A stretch of DNA of 64,000 bases from Heterocephalus glaber (GCF_000247695.1 NW_004624843.1:5424604-5488603), one strand, 5' to 3'; shown: positions 10,723-22,831, counted from the stretch's first letter. Translations and numbers: made by a program. Notes: generated from the sequence alone by a model not told the origin.

Positions 10723-11984
10723 GATTTTTTTCTTTTTTTACTACGTACTTTTAGTTAGGGTTTCAATGCTGAGCTTATGGGACTTCGTGGTTTTTAATTT
10801 GCTTGTGTCCTTTGCCCATTTATCTTTTCAATTTTTCTAGTTGATTTTATGATTTCTTTATATCTTCTTTAAAACCAATAAGATACTTATTTTAAGTATA
10901 AATGTTATCAGGTTGCTTCTTTTGCCTCAATATCCAAAAATACAATGTCTGCCTGTTTTGATGCAGCAGGGAGTGATCTAGAGTACAGTCTTATGAGACC
11001 TGCTGATCACATATGTAAGTAGAACAGCTGTGCCAAAAGGCCTGAAAAAGATACTGCTGCACTCTTTTTACTGGGCTCACTTTTAAGAACTATTTGCTTC
11101 CAACAGTTCCTCAGGTGATAGTAAAACTGATTCATTTGGAGTTAAATAAATTGTTGGATATAAACAAACTCTTTAGAAGTGATGTTACTTTTGAAACTTT
11201 GCTGTGTAAAACAGTTTTATGGGTGCACATATTTTCTCAAGGCTTAAATATTCACTCTGGAACCACAGGAAATAATTGAACAATTAATTATCACTGTTAT
11301 TCTTGGCTCAGTGATTGTTTTTTGTGTTTTAATTTTTGTCTTACACTCCTGGCTAGTCAGCTCCTTTACTACATACTATATGTGTCTATCTTCCAAGGTG
11401 TTTACTGCAGAGGCGGACACCATTGCCTTTATTAATGCCAGTTTCACAGTCAAGGATATTTGGCATTTTCAGTAATTTTTACAGTCAAGCAGGTTCATGG
11501 TTCTGTGACATATTAGGATAGTAGTATTTTAATTTCACTGTCTCTTTTAATGATCTGCAGAAACTCCTTCATTAATGAGCCAAAATTGCACATTGAAAAT
11601 ACAACTGCCAGAAATATCAACTGTGTGTAAACAGTTTAACCTTGAAGAATTCGTGGGGGCTGCTAAGATGCCAGGAAAGGGCATGTGAGGGAATATAGGA
11701 ATAGATGCTCCATTGATTTGCTCAAGATCATATCCGGATTGCATTTGCTTTGCAATCATGATTATCGATGGGAGCTTTTTGTGTCGTTTTGATAACATAA
11801 GATATCCTGGATTTTCTAAATAATTTTCATCCTTGCCTTTTCTGATATGTAAAGGATCAGTGTTGCCTGAACCTAGCTGATGTGATGATTTGTTGGTGGC
11901 TGCTGTGTTTTATTTTAACGGTCGTTGGACAGCATGTGTTCTTAAAATCATTTTCATTGAACTGTTTTGATAATATGATGTCTA

Positions 11985-12223
11985 ATACAGTATAGGAAGG
12001 TCTAGCCAGGGCAGTTAGGTGAGTAAAAGACAGAAAAGAGATCCTCATTGGAGGGAAGAATTAAAACTATGTTTATAGATGACATGATCCTATTTATACA
12101 AAATTTAAAAGAGAGTGAAAGTGGCACAGTTGTAAGGTACAAGATCACACAAAAATGAATTCTGTTTCTATACACTAGTGAGGAATGATTTTACAAACAA
12201 AATTAAGAATAAAATTCCATCTA
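11985..12223 (+). mobile_element. L1 ORF2 fragment, plus strand (left half)
   Basis: Reads as L1 reverse-transcriptase region on the + strand (tagccagggcagttagg, then gatgacatgatcctat, the decayed ADD-M-I-L stretch, then tctatacactagtg). It stops abruptly at 12223 where the minus-strand L1 begins and resumes at 18114. Confidence 0.75.
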
Positions 12224-13192
12224 TTTTTTTGAAGCAGAATATTCATACATTTTAGATATACATAATGATAACATTGATCATGGGGAATTTGTACCTGTAC
12301 AAGATATATCTTGCTTCTGCTTTTTTCCCATTCCCCTCCCTTCCCTTTGATCCCTCTTCCCCTCTTTATTTACAAAAGCTTTGTTTCTGTGTTTTTCCTT
12401 TTATTCTTTTTTTTCTGGTTCCTTCTTTCCTTTCCCCCTTCCCCCTCCTTTGTTCCATTTCTCATTTGAACATTTTCTCCTCATTTCCCAATATCTGTTA
12501 CACATTTTAGTCCTTATGTCCATTTTTGGTTTCTTGCAACAGAGAAACAATGCAGTATTTAAACGTGTATGTCTGATTTGTCTCTCTTAAGAGTATGGTC
12601 TAAAAGTGTATTCATTTAGCTAAAAATGTCTCGTTTATCCTTTATGGCAGAATAGTCCTCCATTGTATAAAAAACCCCATATCATCTTTATCCATTCATC
12701 TGCTGATGGCATTTGGGCTCTTTCCAAGATTTAGCTATATTACAAACTGCTGCTATAAAGATGTGTGCGTATATATCACTGTGGTATGATACTTTTAAAT
12801 CTGTCTGGAATATATCTAGAAGGGTAATAGCTGGGTCAGATTGGACCTCAAGTTTTAGTTTTCTGAGAAATCTCCACACTGATTTCTACAGTGACTGCAC
12901 CAGTCTACACTCCTACCAACAGTGGAGAAGAGTTCCTTTTTCTCCACAGCCCCTCCAGCATTTGTTATTGGTTGATTTCTCAGTAACAGCTATTCTTTCT
13001 GGAGTGAGATGAAATCTCAGTGTTGTTTTAATTTGCATCTCTTGAATGACCAGTGATGTTGAACAGTTTTTCATATATTTATTTGCATTTCTACTTCTTT
13101 GTCTGAGAAGTGTCTATTTACTTCAGATGCCCATTTTTGGATTGGGTCTTTAAATTTGTGGGGGCTCTGATTTTTTTTTTGAATTTTTTATT

Positions 13193-13193
13193 T

Positions 13194-13246
<53 letters not shown>
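13193..13246. repeat. (TA)n(GA)n microsatellite
   Basis: A tatata run followed by about 22 GA units, inside the minus-strand L1 3' region. Confidence 0.95.
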
Positions 13247-13248
<2 letters not shown>

Positions 13249-15008
13249 TGTTTTTTTCTGAGGAACAGCTGACAAAAATTTTCCCCACATTGTGGGTTGT
13301 CTCACCAGTCTATTGGTGGTGTCTTTTGCTGTGCAAAGCTTTTTAATAAGATGAGATCCCAGTTGTTGAATCTTTATGATATTTCCTGTGTGATCAGGGT
13401 TTTGTTCATAAAGTCTTTGCCTACACCAGTGTCTTCAAGAGTTCTACCTATTCAGTCTTCCAGTAGATTTAGTGTTTGTTTTAATATTAGATCTCTGATT
13501 CATTTTCATTTGAGTTTTGTGCATGGTGGATATGTGGGTCTAGCTTTAATCTTGGGCATGGGGAAAGCCAGTTTTTGCAGTACCATTTATTAAAGAGGCA
13601 ATCTTTCTTCCCGTGAAGGTGTTTGGCTCCTTTGTCAAAGATAAGGTGGCTGAGTATGTCTAGAGTTGTTTCTGCATCTTCTGATCTGCTCTGTTGATCC
13701 TTGGGTCTTTTTTTGGGGCCAGTACCATGCTGTTTTTAGCACAGTAGCTTTGTAGTATAATTTCAGGTCAAGTCAGGGATTGTGATGCTCCCTCCCTTAC
13801 CTTTGTTGCCTAGAATTGCTTTTGCTATTCTAGGTTTCTTCTGGTTCCACATAAATTTTAGGATTGTTCTCTTAATTCTATGAGATATGCTATTGATATT
13901 TTGATTGGGGTTACATTAAATCTGTATAACAAATTTGGAAGTATGGCCATTTTCACTATATTGGTTCTTCCTACCCAAGAACAAGGGACGTCTTTCCATT
14001 TTCTGATATCCACTTTAATCTCCTTTTTCAGAATACCGTAGTTTTCCATGTAAAGGTGTTTTACTTCTTTTGTTAGATTGATTACTAGGTATTTTATTTC
14101 TTTGGATGCTGTTGTGAAAGTTGTTGTTTCCCTAATTTGTCTCTCAGAGAGTTTGTGTATAGGAATACTGTTCATATTTGAGCGTTGACTTCGTATCCAG
14201 CTACACTACTAAATTTAGAAGTCTTTTGGTAGAGTTTTTGGGGTCCTCTATGTAGAGTATCATATCATCCGCAAATAATGATAATTTAACTTCTTTTTTA
14301 TCCTTATTCTTATTTCTTTCTCTTGTCTAATTGTTCCAGCTAATGTTTTCAGAACTGTATTGAATAAGAGTGGACAGTGGACATCTTTGTCTTCAGTTCC
14401 TGATTTTAGAGTGAAAGCTTTCAGTTTTTGTCCATTTAGTATGATGTTGGTTGTTGGTTTGTCATAGATGGCTTTTATCAGATTGAGACAAAGACCTTCT
14501 ATTCCAGTTTTCTGTAGGGTTTTATCATGAATGGATGTTGGACTTTGCCAAATGCTTTTTCTGGATCTGTTGAAATGATCATATGGTTTTTGTTTTTCGT
14601 TCTGCTAATATAGTGTATTACATTTATTGATTTGCATATGTTGAACCATTCCTGCATCCCTAGGTTGAATCCTACTTGGTCATGGTGTATAACCTTCTTG
14701 ATGATTTTCTGCATTCTGTTTGCCAGTATCTTACTGAGGATTTTTGCAAATATTTCATTAAGGAGATTGGCCTATAATTCTCCTTTTTGGTTGGATTCTT
14801 CTCTGGTTTTGGTAATGCTTGCTTCCAGGAATGAATTTGGGAGTATTGCTTCCCGTTCAGTTTCATCAAAGAGTTTGAGAAGTAGTGGCATTAGGTCTTC
14901 TCTAAATTTCTTGTATAATTCAGCAGTGAATCCATCAGGGCCTGACCTTTTCTTTGTTGGTAGGTTTTCAGTTACATCTTCAGTTTCATTGACTGATACT
15001 GATTTATT

Positions 15009-15204
15009 TAGAATTTTTATATCTTCTTTTTTTGGTACCAGGGATTGAACTCAGGTCCTTGCACTTGCAAAGCAGGCGGCGGAACCACTGAGCTAAATCC
15101 CCGGCCTAGAATTTTTATATCTTCTTTTTTTGGTACCAGGGATTGAACTCAGGTCCTTGCACTTGCAAAGCAGGCGGCGGAACCACTGAGCTAAATCCCC
15201 GGCC
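15009..15204 (-). repeat. Exact 98-bp tandem duplication of an ID SINE
   Basis: Two identical 98-bp units (15009-15106 and 15107-15204), each made of the target sequence tagaatttttatatcttct plus one minus-strand ID. A third copy of the target follows at 15205. Without the duplication this would be one ID with a normal target-site duplication. Confidence 0.95.
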
Positions 15205-15466
15205 TAGAATTTTTATATCTTCTTGGTTCAGTTTTAGTAATTCATATGTATGTAGGGATCTGTCCATTTCTTCTGTGTTTTCCATCTTATTAGAATAGAG
15301 GTTCTCAAAGTAGGTATTGATGATCTGAATTTCTGCAGGATCTGTTGTGATTTCACCCTTTTTCATTCCTACTTGCATGGATTTGAGTCTGTTCTTCTTT
15401 TGATAAGATTGGCTAAGGGTTTGTCAGTTTTATTTAATCTTTCAAAGAACCAGCTCTTTGATTCTT

Positions 15467-15552
15467 TTTTTTGTTGTTTTTTTTGCTACTGGGGATCGAA
15501 CTCGGGACCTTGTGCTTGTGAGGCACCACCACTGAGCTAAATTCCTGACCTT
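15467..15552 (-). repeat. ID SINE in the minus-strand L1
   Basis: gctactggggatcgaactcggg through gagctaaattcctgacc; missing part of the middle arm; flanks attgattctttg-like. Confidence 0.92.
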
Positions 15553-15626
15553 CATTGATTCTTTGTATTGCCTTTTTAGTCTCCATTGCATTAATTTCTG
15601 CTGTGATTCTTACAATTTCCTTTCTC

Positions 15627-15666
15627 CACACTTGATCTTAGCCAAAAGGCTGAGAAGCGATTATAT
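15627..15666 (-). pseudogene. U2 snRNA 5' fragment with target-site duplication
   Basis: 15628-15661 is the reverse complement of the first 34 nt of U2 snRNA (ATCGCTTCTC...), with one change, including the branch-site-recognition leader. It is flanked on both sides by aatttcctttctc (15614-15626 and 15667-15679). It has no A-tail. This is a truncated snRNA retropseudogene inside the minus-strand L1. Confidence 0.85.
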
Positions 15667-15931
15667 AATTTCCTTTCTCATATAAGCTTTGGGGTTGATT
15701 TCCTCTTCTTTTTTTTAGAAGCTTGAGGTTCAACATTAGGTTATTTGCACCTGCTCTGTTTTCCTGATAATGGGTATTCACCGCTATAAATTTCTGGGAT
15801 CTTGACTATTATATGCCTTGGTGTACATTTTTTTTTGATCATGGGTAATTGGAGTTCTATATCCCTCACTTATCTGTGCATCAGATTCTTTTTCCCTGCT
15901 TCAGAAGTTTCTGCCATTAGTTGTGTGAACA

Positions 15932-16022
15932 AGTTTTTTTTTCTTTGGTAGTAGGAAACGAACTCGGGATTTTGTGCTTGCCAGGCATGCAGCAGAACCA
16001 CTGAGCTAAATTCCCGGCCCCC
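15932..16022 (-). repeat. ID SINE in the minus-strand L1
   Basis: tttggtagtaggaaacgaactcggg through ctaaattcccggcccc; more diverged than its neighbours. Confidence 0.9.
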
Positions 16023-16336
16023 AGGTTTTTTAAGTTGTTTGTTCTATCTCCTGCTCTTTTATTGATTCTGATCAATCTTATGGTATTCTTCTTTGCATCA
16101 TGTAGCAGCTATTGGATTGATTTTTTGTGGTGCTTTACTCTTTTAAAGAAATCTTTCTTTTCATGATTGTTAACTGCAATCCTGTCTTCTGTATTTGATA
16201 TTGTGTCCTCACATTGGCTCATCCTGCTGTGTATACTTTCAGTAGAATATTTGATTGCCTGTATGTCTGTTTGAATCTGTTTCATAGATTCCATTTTTTT
16301 CCGATTTTGTGCATTCATGGTTTCCATCAATTTCTT

Positions 16337-16416
16337 TTTTTTTTGGTACTAGGGATTGAACTCAGGACCTTGCACTTGCCAGGCAGGCGCGGTGTCACTG
16401 AACTACATCCCTGGCC
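16337..16416 (-). repeat. ID SINE in the minus-strand L1
   Basis: Exact 13-bp target duplication ccatcaatttctt at 16324-16336 and 16417-16429. Confidence 0.95.
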
Positions 16417-18113
16417 CCATCAATTTCTTAAGCTCCTTTATTTTTTTTGAAAAAATCTTTATCTGCTCTAGAGTTGCTAACTGTGTCTTTCATTATGGTC
16501 ACCATCTCTGTAGTTATCTGGGAAACTATTTCTGATTTGATTTTTTCTAGAACTTCATTCATCTGCTTTGTTACTTCCACTGTTATCACTTCAGAGAGTC
16601 CAGGTGGAAGGGTTTCCAATTATTCTACCTCATTGCCTCCTCATTGCCTCCTGGGTTTGTCTTTGGTGAGCTGGAAGTCTGGGGTTGCATTTTGTTTAAG
16701 TGTATTCTCTCATTTTCTTCTTTTTTTTTCTTTATTTTTAGTTTAATTCCTGGGCTTATGCTTGTAAATTGCCTATGGCAAGTACTTTTATTGCTAGTAT
16801 TTAAAACACTCAGGGAGTGACTATTTCTCAGAGATGTCTTCTAGGTGTAGCTGGCTTTTTGAGTTTTGAGTCTGTAAGATCCTACCTCTTCAATTTATTG
16901 GGGATGAGAAATTCCTGCCTGTTTGGCCTAGCCCCTGTTTGTCACTGGCCTATAGTTCTGTTTATGACTCTTAGACAGCCTGAGTCTTGGCATACCAGGA
17001 AGAACTACTGATCAGAACAATGGGTAAAGTAGAATAGTCCACAGTAACAATAGCAACAGACAAAGCCTAGAAAATGACAAAATGTTGGGGCCAGGGATTT
17101 ATGTGCTAACTGTTAATTTGCCACCTTTAACTGTATGAACTAGATTTGTGGTTATATAATAAAATCTAAAACATCTGAAAATTATATATAGTAAATATGC
17201 CCTCAGTATGGTGATTTTCCCCTTGGGAGAAAATTTAAAAGAGATTAGGGAAAAAAATAGAGAAATATAAGAAGAATAAAAGATTAGAAGCAAGGCTGGA
17301 GGACAAAGGAAGATTATGCAAACTTTGGGACACTGGTGAAGGATACAAGAGGGAAAGAGAAGGAAGAAATAAATTGAAGAAGAGAACAATAACAATAAAA
17401 ACTAGAAAGTGTTCACGTTATATATAAACAAGAACAAGAAAAAAGAAAACCAAAAACAAAGGAAAAAAAAAGAAAATAAAAAAATTGTTCACTTGGAGGT
17501 ATGTCTCTGCTGTCACTAGTAGACATGTTGGGCACATAGAGCCCAGATCCATGTTGATTAATCCCAACAAGCCAGCCTTAGATTTACAGTGATGTAGTGG
17601 TTAATCCTAGCAAGCCTGCACCTTTCTGAAGCTCAGGCTAGTTTCTGGCTGTGAGGATGGAACCTAATTTGTTCAGCCTGCAACACTCTGTGCTTCCTGC
17701 TGGCTTGAACTTGTCTCCTTGACCTCCTGCTGACTGGAACTCACTTCTGCCTTACCCTGATGGAGCCAGCCTGCAGCTGCTCTGAGTTCCAAGCTCAGTT
17801 AGCCCTTGTTCAAGACGGTGACCAGCCAATCACCCTCTCCTGGGGGACATGAACCTGAATAACTCACCCACCACTGTAGTCTGTGTGTCCACTGCTCCGC
17901 TCCACTGGTGCGTCTCTCCTTTCTGGCCTCTGGGGTTGCCAGTAGTCTCCGTGCATATGTGGGTTTGAGCTTCCCATGCAGTGAGCCAGGGATCAGGGAG
18001 AAAGTGCCGTTTGCCATCTCCTTCTTCTTCGTTCAACCCTCCTCACTCTTCCCATGGGCCTCAGCTCTTGCTTCAGATGCGTCTGGGTCTGGGGACCCAC
18101 TTCCTTCCTTTAT

Positions 18114-18613
18114 AGTTCCGTTTATAATGAAAAGAGAATTTAGGAGTAAATTTAAGTAAGGAGATATAAAACTTTTACTCTAGAAACTCCATGACCGCCT
18201 TGAAAGAAATTAACAAATTAAGAAACGAAAGGGCTCCCGTGTTCTTGGATTGGAAGATTTGATATTGTGAAGATCAAGTGTGATGTACTGTCAGTGCCTT
18301 CCCTCAAAACCTCAGTCATCTTTTTGGTTGATACTGACAAGCTGATCCTAAAATTCATGTGGAATTGCAAGGGACCCCAAGTAGTCAAAACAATTCTTTT
18401 AGAAAAAAGTTGACAGGCTCACTTTCCAATTATAAACTTACTACAAAGCTGCAGTAATAAAGGAGCTTTGGTATAAGATAGACCCCACAGATGCATGGGA
18501 TACAGGTGAAAGTCCAGAAGTAAACTCAGTTGCTAGACATTGCTAGATTGCTTTCAAGAAAATGGGAATGAGGGTATCTTCTTCATTTCACTGCTGGCAA
18601 AACTGGTATTTTA
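18114..18613 (+). mobile_element. L1 ORF2 fragment, plus strand (right half)
   Basis: Continues the plus-strand L1 interrupted at 12223: aatttaggagtaaattta, then a strongly L1-like run (ttcatgtggaattgcaaggg, acttactacaaagctgcagt). Together with the left half it is one older L1 split by the nested insertion. The frame has stop codons throughout. Confidence 0.75.
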
Positions 18614-18740
18614 CTATTAGTTTTATGCTATATTCAGTATTTTTCTTTTTAAAATATTATTTATGTATTTTTGAATATGTAATAGATAATTTAAAATTCA
18701 AAATGTACAAAACAATGTCCAATAGAAAATATTCCTTGCA

Positions 18741-18789
18741 AGCGCAAGGACCCAAGTTCGATCCCCGGTACAAAAAAAAAAAAAAAAAA
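18741..18789 (+). repeat. ID SINE, 5'-truncated
   Basis: Starts at agcgcaaggacccaagttcg and has an 18-A tail. Flanked by gaaaatattccttgca (18725-18740 and from 18790). Confidence 0.92.
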
Positions 18790-18879
18790 GAAAATATTCC
18801 TTGCAGCTCTTCCCCAGCCACCTATCCCTCCTTTCCAAAAGCAGCCAGTGTTAGCTGTTTCTTGTATATATCTGTATAT

Positions 18880-18996
18880 ATCTTTTTTCTTTGAGATAGA
18901 GTCTCACTGTATTGGCCAAGCGGGTCTTAGGCTTAGGTAATCTTCCTATCTCATTTTCCTGAGCTGTGTGACCTCAGGTGTATAGCACTCTGCTCA
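18880..18996 (-). repeat. B1-like SINE, old
   Basis: gagatagagtctcactgtattggcc; single arm and strongly diverged. Confidence 0.7.
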
Positions 18997-19349
18997 GCTC
19001 TGTATATTTTTCCAAGTAATATGTGAATGTATTTTCCTTTTTATAGAAGTGGTGGCATACAGCAAACATTGCTTCGCTGCTCTAAGGTTTAATGAGTATT
19101 TTCATTGAAAGAATTCTATGCCTATTTGGAAAAAGTTTTTCCACTGTTTTAGCTTACATTTCTTTGCCCATAGCAGTAAAGTTTTTCACACGTTCATTCA
19201 TCATTTTACATTTTTTTCTGTCTGCCATTTTTTCTTTTGTAATACTAATCTTTTTCTTGTTGATTTATAATATTTATATGCGGTCCTTATATCTGAAGGC
19301 CTGTTGACATAGTTATGCCTTTTAAGTTTTCTAAATTTTTAAATCATAT

Positions 19350-19449
19350 TTATTTTATTTTATTTATTTATTTTTTGGTACCAGGGATCAAACTCTGGAC
19401 CTTGTGCTTACGAGGCAGGCACCGGAACCACTGAGCTAAATCCCTGGCC
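19350..19449 (-). repeat. ID SINE with (TTTA)n tail
   Basis: tttattttattttatttatttatt followed by ggtaccagggatcaaactctgg through ctaaatccctggccc. Flanks ttaaatcatattta and ttaaattacattta. Confidence 0.92.
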
Positions 19450-19505
19450 CTTAAATTACATTTATGATTTTAAATACAGAAGCTCATTAAAATTTTTTAT
19501 TTACA

Positions 19506-19578
19506 ATGCTGGGGATCAAACTCAGGGCTTTATACATGCGAGGCAAGGTTCTGCTACTAAACTACATCCTCAGCTCCA
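19506..19578 (-). repeat. ID-like SINE, old
   Basis: aatgctggggatcaaactcaggg through ctacatcctcagctcc; classic ID rather than the GGTACC subfamily. Confidence 0.8.
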
Positions 19579-19978
19579 GCAGCTAATTTTTATATAGTAT
19601 AGTATGATAGCTTTATTATTTCATACATATTCATCTATTTTTAGCTGTTTATACATATTTTTAAAATTTTCTTTTTCCTTAAATGATTTCCTAGACCTCT
19701 TAGAGAATGCATGGGCCAGAAAAGCTGTGTAGTATATTAAAAATGATGACTAGCTACTAGTTGCCAAAACATGGTATACTTTCATTCAGTGGAATGAGTA
19801 ACTAAGTCATCCAGAAACATTCCATAATATTTTTAAGAAATTAGTATGTACTAAGTGGGTACATAAATCATCTGGAAAAATCAAAGATTGCTCAGCACAT
19901 GTTACTTGGGAACTGTTGGTTAACAACAGCTAATCAGTATCAGTTGGTTACTAATTTGAAGAAGAATAAAATTAAGTA

Positions 19979-20436
19979 CAGTGGACCCTGGACTTATGAA
20001 CTCAATTCATTTGTGAAGGCTGGTGTAACTCAGGTTGGTCAATTGAAGCCTCAGGCTACTCTACACAGCCTTCAAAGTTTCTTTCTTGTGTACAGGCAAA
20101 TTTCAGTGTCCTTAGACACTGGCCTAAAATTTCTCAGTTAACTCCATACAGGACAGGATGTTGTCATGTTCCTTCCAGAACTCTTTAAGGATTAAATCTG
20201 TATCTGAGACCATCTGGAAGCACAAGCAACTGGCATTTGGGTCATGACTCCAGGCTTTTTTTGGGGGGTACCAGGGATTGAATTCGGGTCCTTGCACTTT
20301 TGATGCAGGTGGCGGAACTGCTGAACTAAATCCCTGGCCCTATAACTCCAGACTTTGTTCATAAGTTAAAACTAAAATTCCAGTTGCAGCCCAGGTTGTT
20401 CGTATGTCAAGTTGGTTGTAACTTGAGGGTCCACTA
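19979..20436. mobile_element. TA-flanked pogo/Tigger-like element, copy 1
   Basis: Begins CAGTGGACCCTGGACTTA after TA (19977-19978) and ends TAACTTGAGGGTCCACTA before TA. The ends are imperfect inverted repeats, and CAGT plus TA target duplication fits the Tc1/mariner-pogo group. No transposase frame is visible. An ID SINE is inserted at about 20257-20340. Confidence 0.6.
20257..20340 (-). repeat. ID SINE inside the pogo-like element
   Basis: Flanked by actccaggctt and actccagactt. It is younger than the DNA element that it interrupts. Confidence 0.92.
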
Positions 20437-20641
20437 TATATATATTACAGCTACATACCAGAATTAGTTCTAGAATGACTAATGGAACAGATTTTCATTT
20501 TTTCTTTATAATGGAAATGTTTATCTTAAGGTTTACATCAGGCTTAATGCAAGGCTGGGAAAGTTTTCACAATAGCCACAGAAGATCATTGGGGTCTACT
20601 TTTGGACACATAAGCCTATTTATGCTGAAGATTGCAAGTTT

Positions 20642-20776
20642 NNNNNNNNNNNNNNNNNNNNNNNNNNNNNNNNNNNNNNNNNNNNNNNNNNNNNNNNNNN
20701 NNNNNNNNNNNNNNNNNNNNNNNNNNNNNNNNNNNNNNNNNNNNNNNNNNNNNNNNNNNNNNNNNNNNNNNNNNNN
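20642..20776. other. Assembly gap (135 N)
   Basis: A run of N. Translated frames across it are meaningless. Confidence 1.
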
Positions 20777-21618
20777 AAGAATTTGAAGAGAAAAAATTTT
20801 ATGTTCCGTTGTTATGGGTGTTCTAAAAATGGAACACTAATCATAAAAGGATTAAATGGCATCATTTAGGATATTGTGATACTTATCTGCTAGACTTTGA
20901 TACTTATAAAATATGGTGGAATAAAACAGTGTGTTAGCTGGGCACAGAGTCATTAAAACTTTGATGTTTGTCCTTGGGATAGTCTAGTTACTTTTTCAGA
21001 GGTTATGTAGATCTTCTTGGATTAGAGTTCCGTGTACTTTTTCTTCCAGTACCTCTATAGGGAGATAAATACTTCTCATCTAAAAGCAGCTTCTTTGCTG
21101 GTGTGTCTTAAATTCTCTAGTTACCTGACATAGATATTTATCTTTAAAGTTTCACTGTCACCCTTTCACCCTCCCTCCTTGTCTGTCCATCTATCTATCT
21201 GTCTATGTTTTTATAGAATAAGATTATTGTTCAGAGATCTTCGGGTTCTTTTGATTTGCCATTCTTCTTGAATATGCATCTCACTTGGAGGGCCTCATGC
21301 ATGCTAGACCACTACTCTGCCACTCTCTGTTCTCAGCCTGCATGTTTCTATTTATTACCCCTAAATATAGGCAGCTGGTATGCGACTGCTATATTTTATT
21401 TATTTGACATCACAGAAAATTATTTCATTTCTGTATTCTTGAATAGGTATATGTGTAGGTACACATGAAAAAACCAGAAACCACATATAATGAAAGCAAA
21501 TCTTCGTCTCACCTAAACTTTGCTTGTTACTTCTTCTCAGGAGTAGCCCCTGTTCCTGTTTTCTTGTGCTCCCTTCCAAGAGTATTTAAGGCATCTTTAA
21601 TTATCTGTCTATTCTTTT

Positions 21619-21704
21619 TTTTTTTTTGGTACCAGAGATCGAACTCGGGTCCTTGCGCTTGAGCAGCAGGCGACGAAACCACTGAGCTAAATCCCTGGCT
21701 TCTT
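21619..21704 (-). repeat. ID SINE
   Basis: Exact target duplication tctattctttt at 21608-21618 and 21705-21715. Confidence 0.95.
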
Positions 21705-21780
21705 TCTATTCTTTTAACCACTCTCCCACCATAAATGGTAGCATGCTGTGCTGGCAGTTCTACTCTGTACTAGTTTTTCT

Positions 21781-21850
21781 TTCTTTTTTGGTACCGGGGA
21801 TCAAACTCGGGACCTTGTGCTTATAAACCACTGAGCTAAATCCCCAGCCC
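21781..21850 (-). repeat. ID SINE with internal deletion
   Basis: The middle arm is shortened to gtgcttataaaccactgagc. Flanks ctgtactagtttttct and ctgtactgtttttttct. Confidence 0.93.
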
Positions 21851-21937
21851 CTGTACTGTTTTTTTCTAAGCATCTATCTGGGATTAATAACAAATACTTA
21901 GCCAGCTGTCTGTCCATGTGTTCATCCATCCTTAGCT

Positions 21938-22088
21938 TTTTTTTTTTTTTTTTGGTTGTTTGAGTCAGGGTCTCACTATGCAATTCAGATTGGCCTTGAA
22001 CTCACTATGTGGCCCAGGTTGGCCTCGAACTTGAGGTAATCCTCCCGCATCAGCCTCCCGAGACAGGTGTGCACCACCACACCTGGTT
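21938..22088 (-). repeat. B1 SINE
   Basis: 17-T tail, two arms, end ccaccacacctggt; flanks catccttagctttt and catccttaacttttt. Confidence 0.9.
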
Positions 22089-22149
22089 TCATCCTTAACT
22101 TTTTGTATGTGTCAGACACTGTTCTAAGAACTTGACATTGACGTTTAAT

Positions 22150-22285
22150 AGGAGTGCTTGCAACAACCCATAAAGTAGATAAAAATATTACCCTATCTAC
22201 ATTATATAGATGAGGAAAGTGAGGCGCACAGAAATCGAGTTAAGGAGCCAAAATGCAGTCCAAGGCAGTCTGGCTTCTTTATGCT
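22150..22285 (+). repeat. MIR-like ancient SINE
   Basis: Contains gatgaggaaagtgaggcgcacaga and a later cagtctggcttc, the order and spacing of the mammalian-wide MIR core. Confidence 0.7.
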
Positions 22286-22679
22286 TTTAACTACAATCAT
22301 CCTCTGTATCCCTATACTTTAGGTTGACCACAAGAAATTGCAGTGTTTGTGCATCAGAAATGGTTGAATATTAGGGGCTTCATGTGATTTAACTAAGAAA
22401 GTTTCTTTTTTTTTTTAAACAGCTGTACAGAATTCCAAACTCATGATTTTTAAATTAGCCTCTATTGGTTAATATTTAGATAGTTTTTATTTCTATAAAC
22501 AACACTACAGTTAAAGATATTTCTACTTAAGTGTTATTTACTCATGTGGAAGAAGTGAAACTTTTGTGTCAGAGGGCATGGGGGTTTTAATATAGTTTGA
22601 GAAATTACCTTCCAAAGCGATTATACTAGTTTGCAATGGCAGTAGCAATGTGTCAGAGTGTATGACTATATAAGTTTCC

Positions 22680-22829
22680 ACTGGGCATGGTGGTACGTGC
22701 CTATAATCCCAGTACTTGGGGGGGCTGAGGCAGGAGGATCGCCATGAGTTTGAGGCCAGCCTGAACTATGTAGGGAGACCCTGTCTTGCAAAAAACAAAA
22801 ACAAAGGAAAGCAGAAAGAAAAAAAAAAA
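22680..22829 (+). repeat. B1 SINE without internal duplication
   Basis: ctgggcatggtggtacgtgcc through gaccctgtcttgc, long A-rich tail ending against the pogo-like element. Confidence 0.9.
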
Positions 22830-22831
22830 TA

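Larger units (their letters stand above)
12224..18113 (-). mobile_element. L1 retrotransposon, minus strand, near full span, decayed
   Basis: Read on the - strand: a GC-richer 5' region (about 17500-18113), ORF1-like coiled-coil remnants (about 16100-16620), ORF2 reverse-transcriptase remnants (about 13600-15650, with a degenerate FADD catalytic motif near 14258-14285), a 3'UTR with the purine-rich tract typical of L1 (12310-12480), and a short A-tail (T7 at 12224). Flanking sequences attccatcta (12214-12223) and gttccgttta (18115-18124) form a 10-bp imperfect target-site duplication. Much of the endonuclease and ORF1 C-terminal region seems missing. Both reading frames are broken by stops, so it is inactive. 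It later received four SINEs, one of them tandemly duplicated, and a U2 fragment. Confidence 0.85.

Noticed and set aside
13858..16619. Minus-strand open frames with reverse-transcriptase and coiled-coil resemblance
   Set aside because: Pieces of a decayed L1 with many stops; annotated as the mobile element rather than as genes.
17088..17102. ggggccagggattta resembling the start of an ID SINE
   Set aside because: Only about 14 bases match and there is no tail or duplication; it could be chance or an extreme remnant.
20475..20826. Open frames crossing the N run
   Set aside because: Translation of unknown bases is meaningless.
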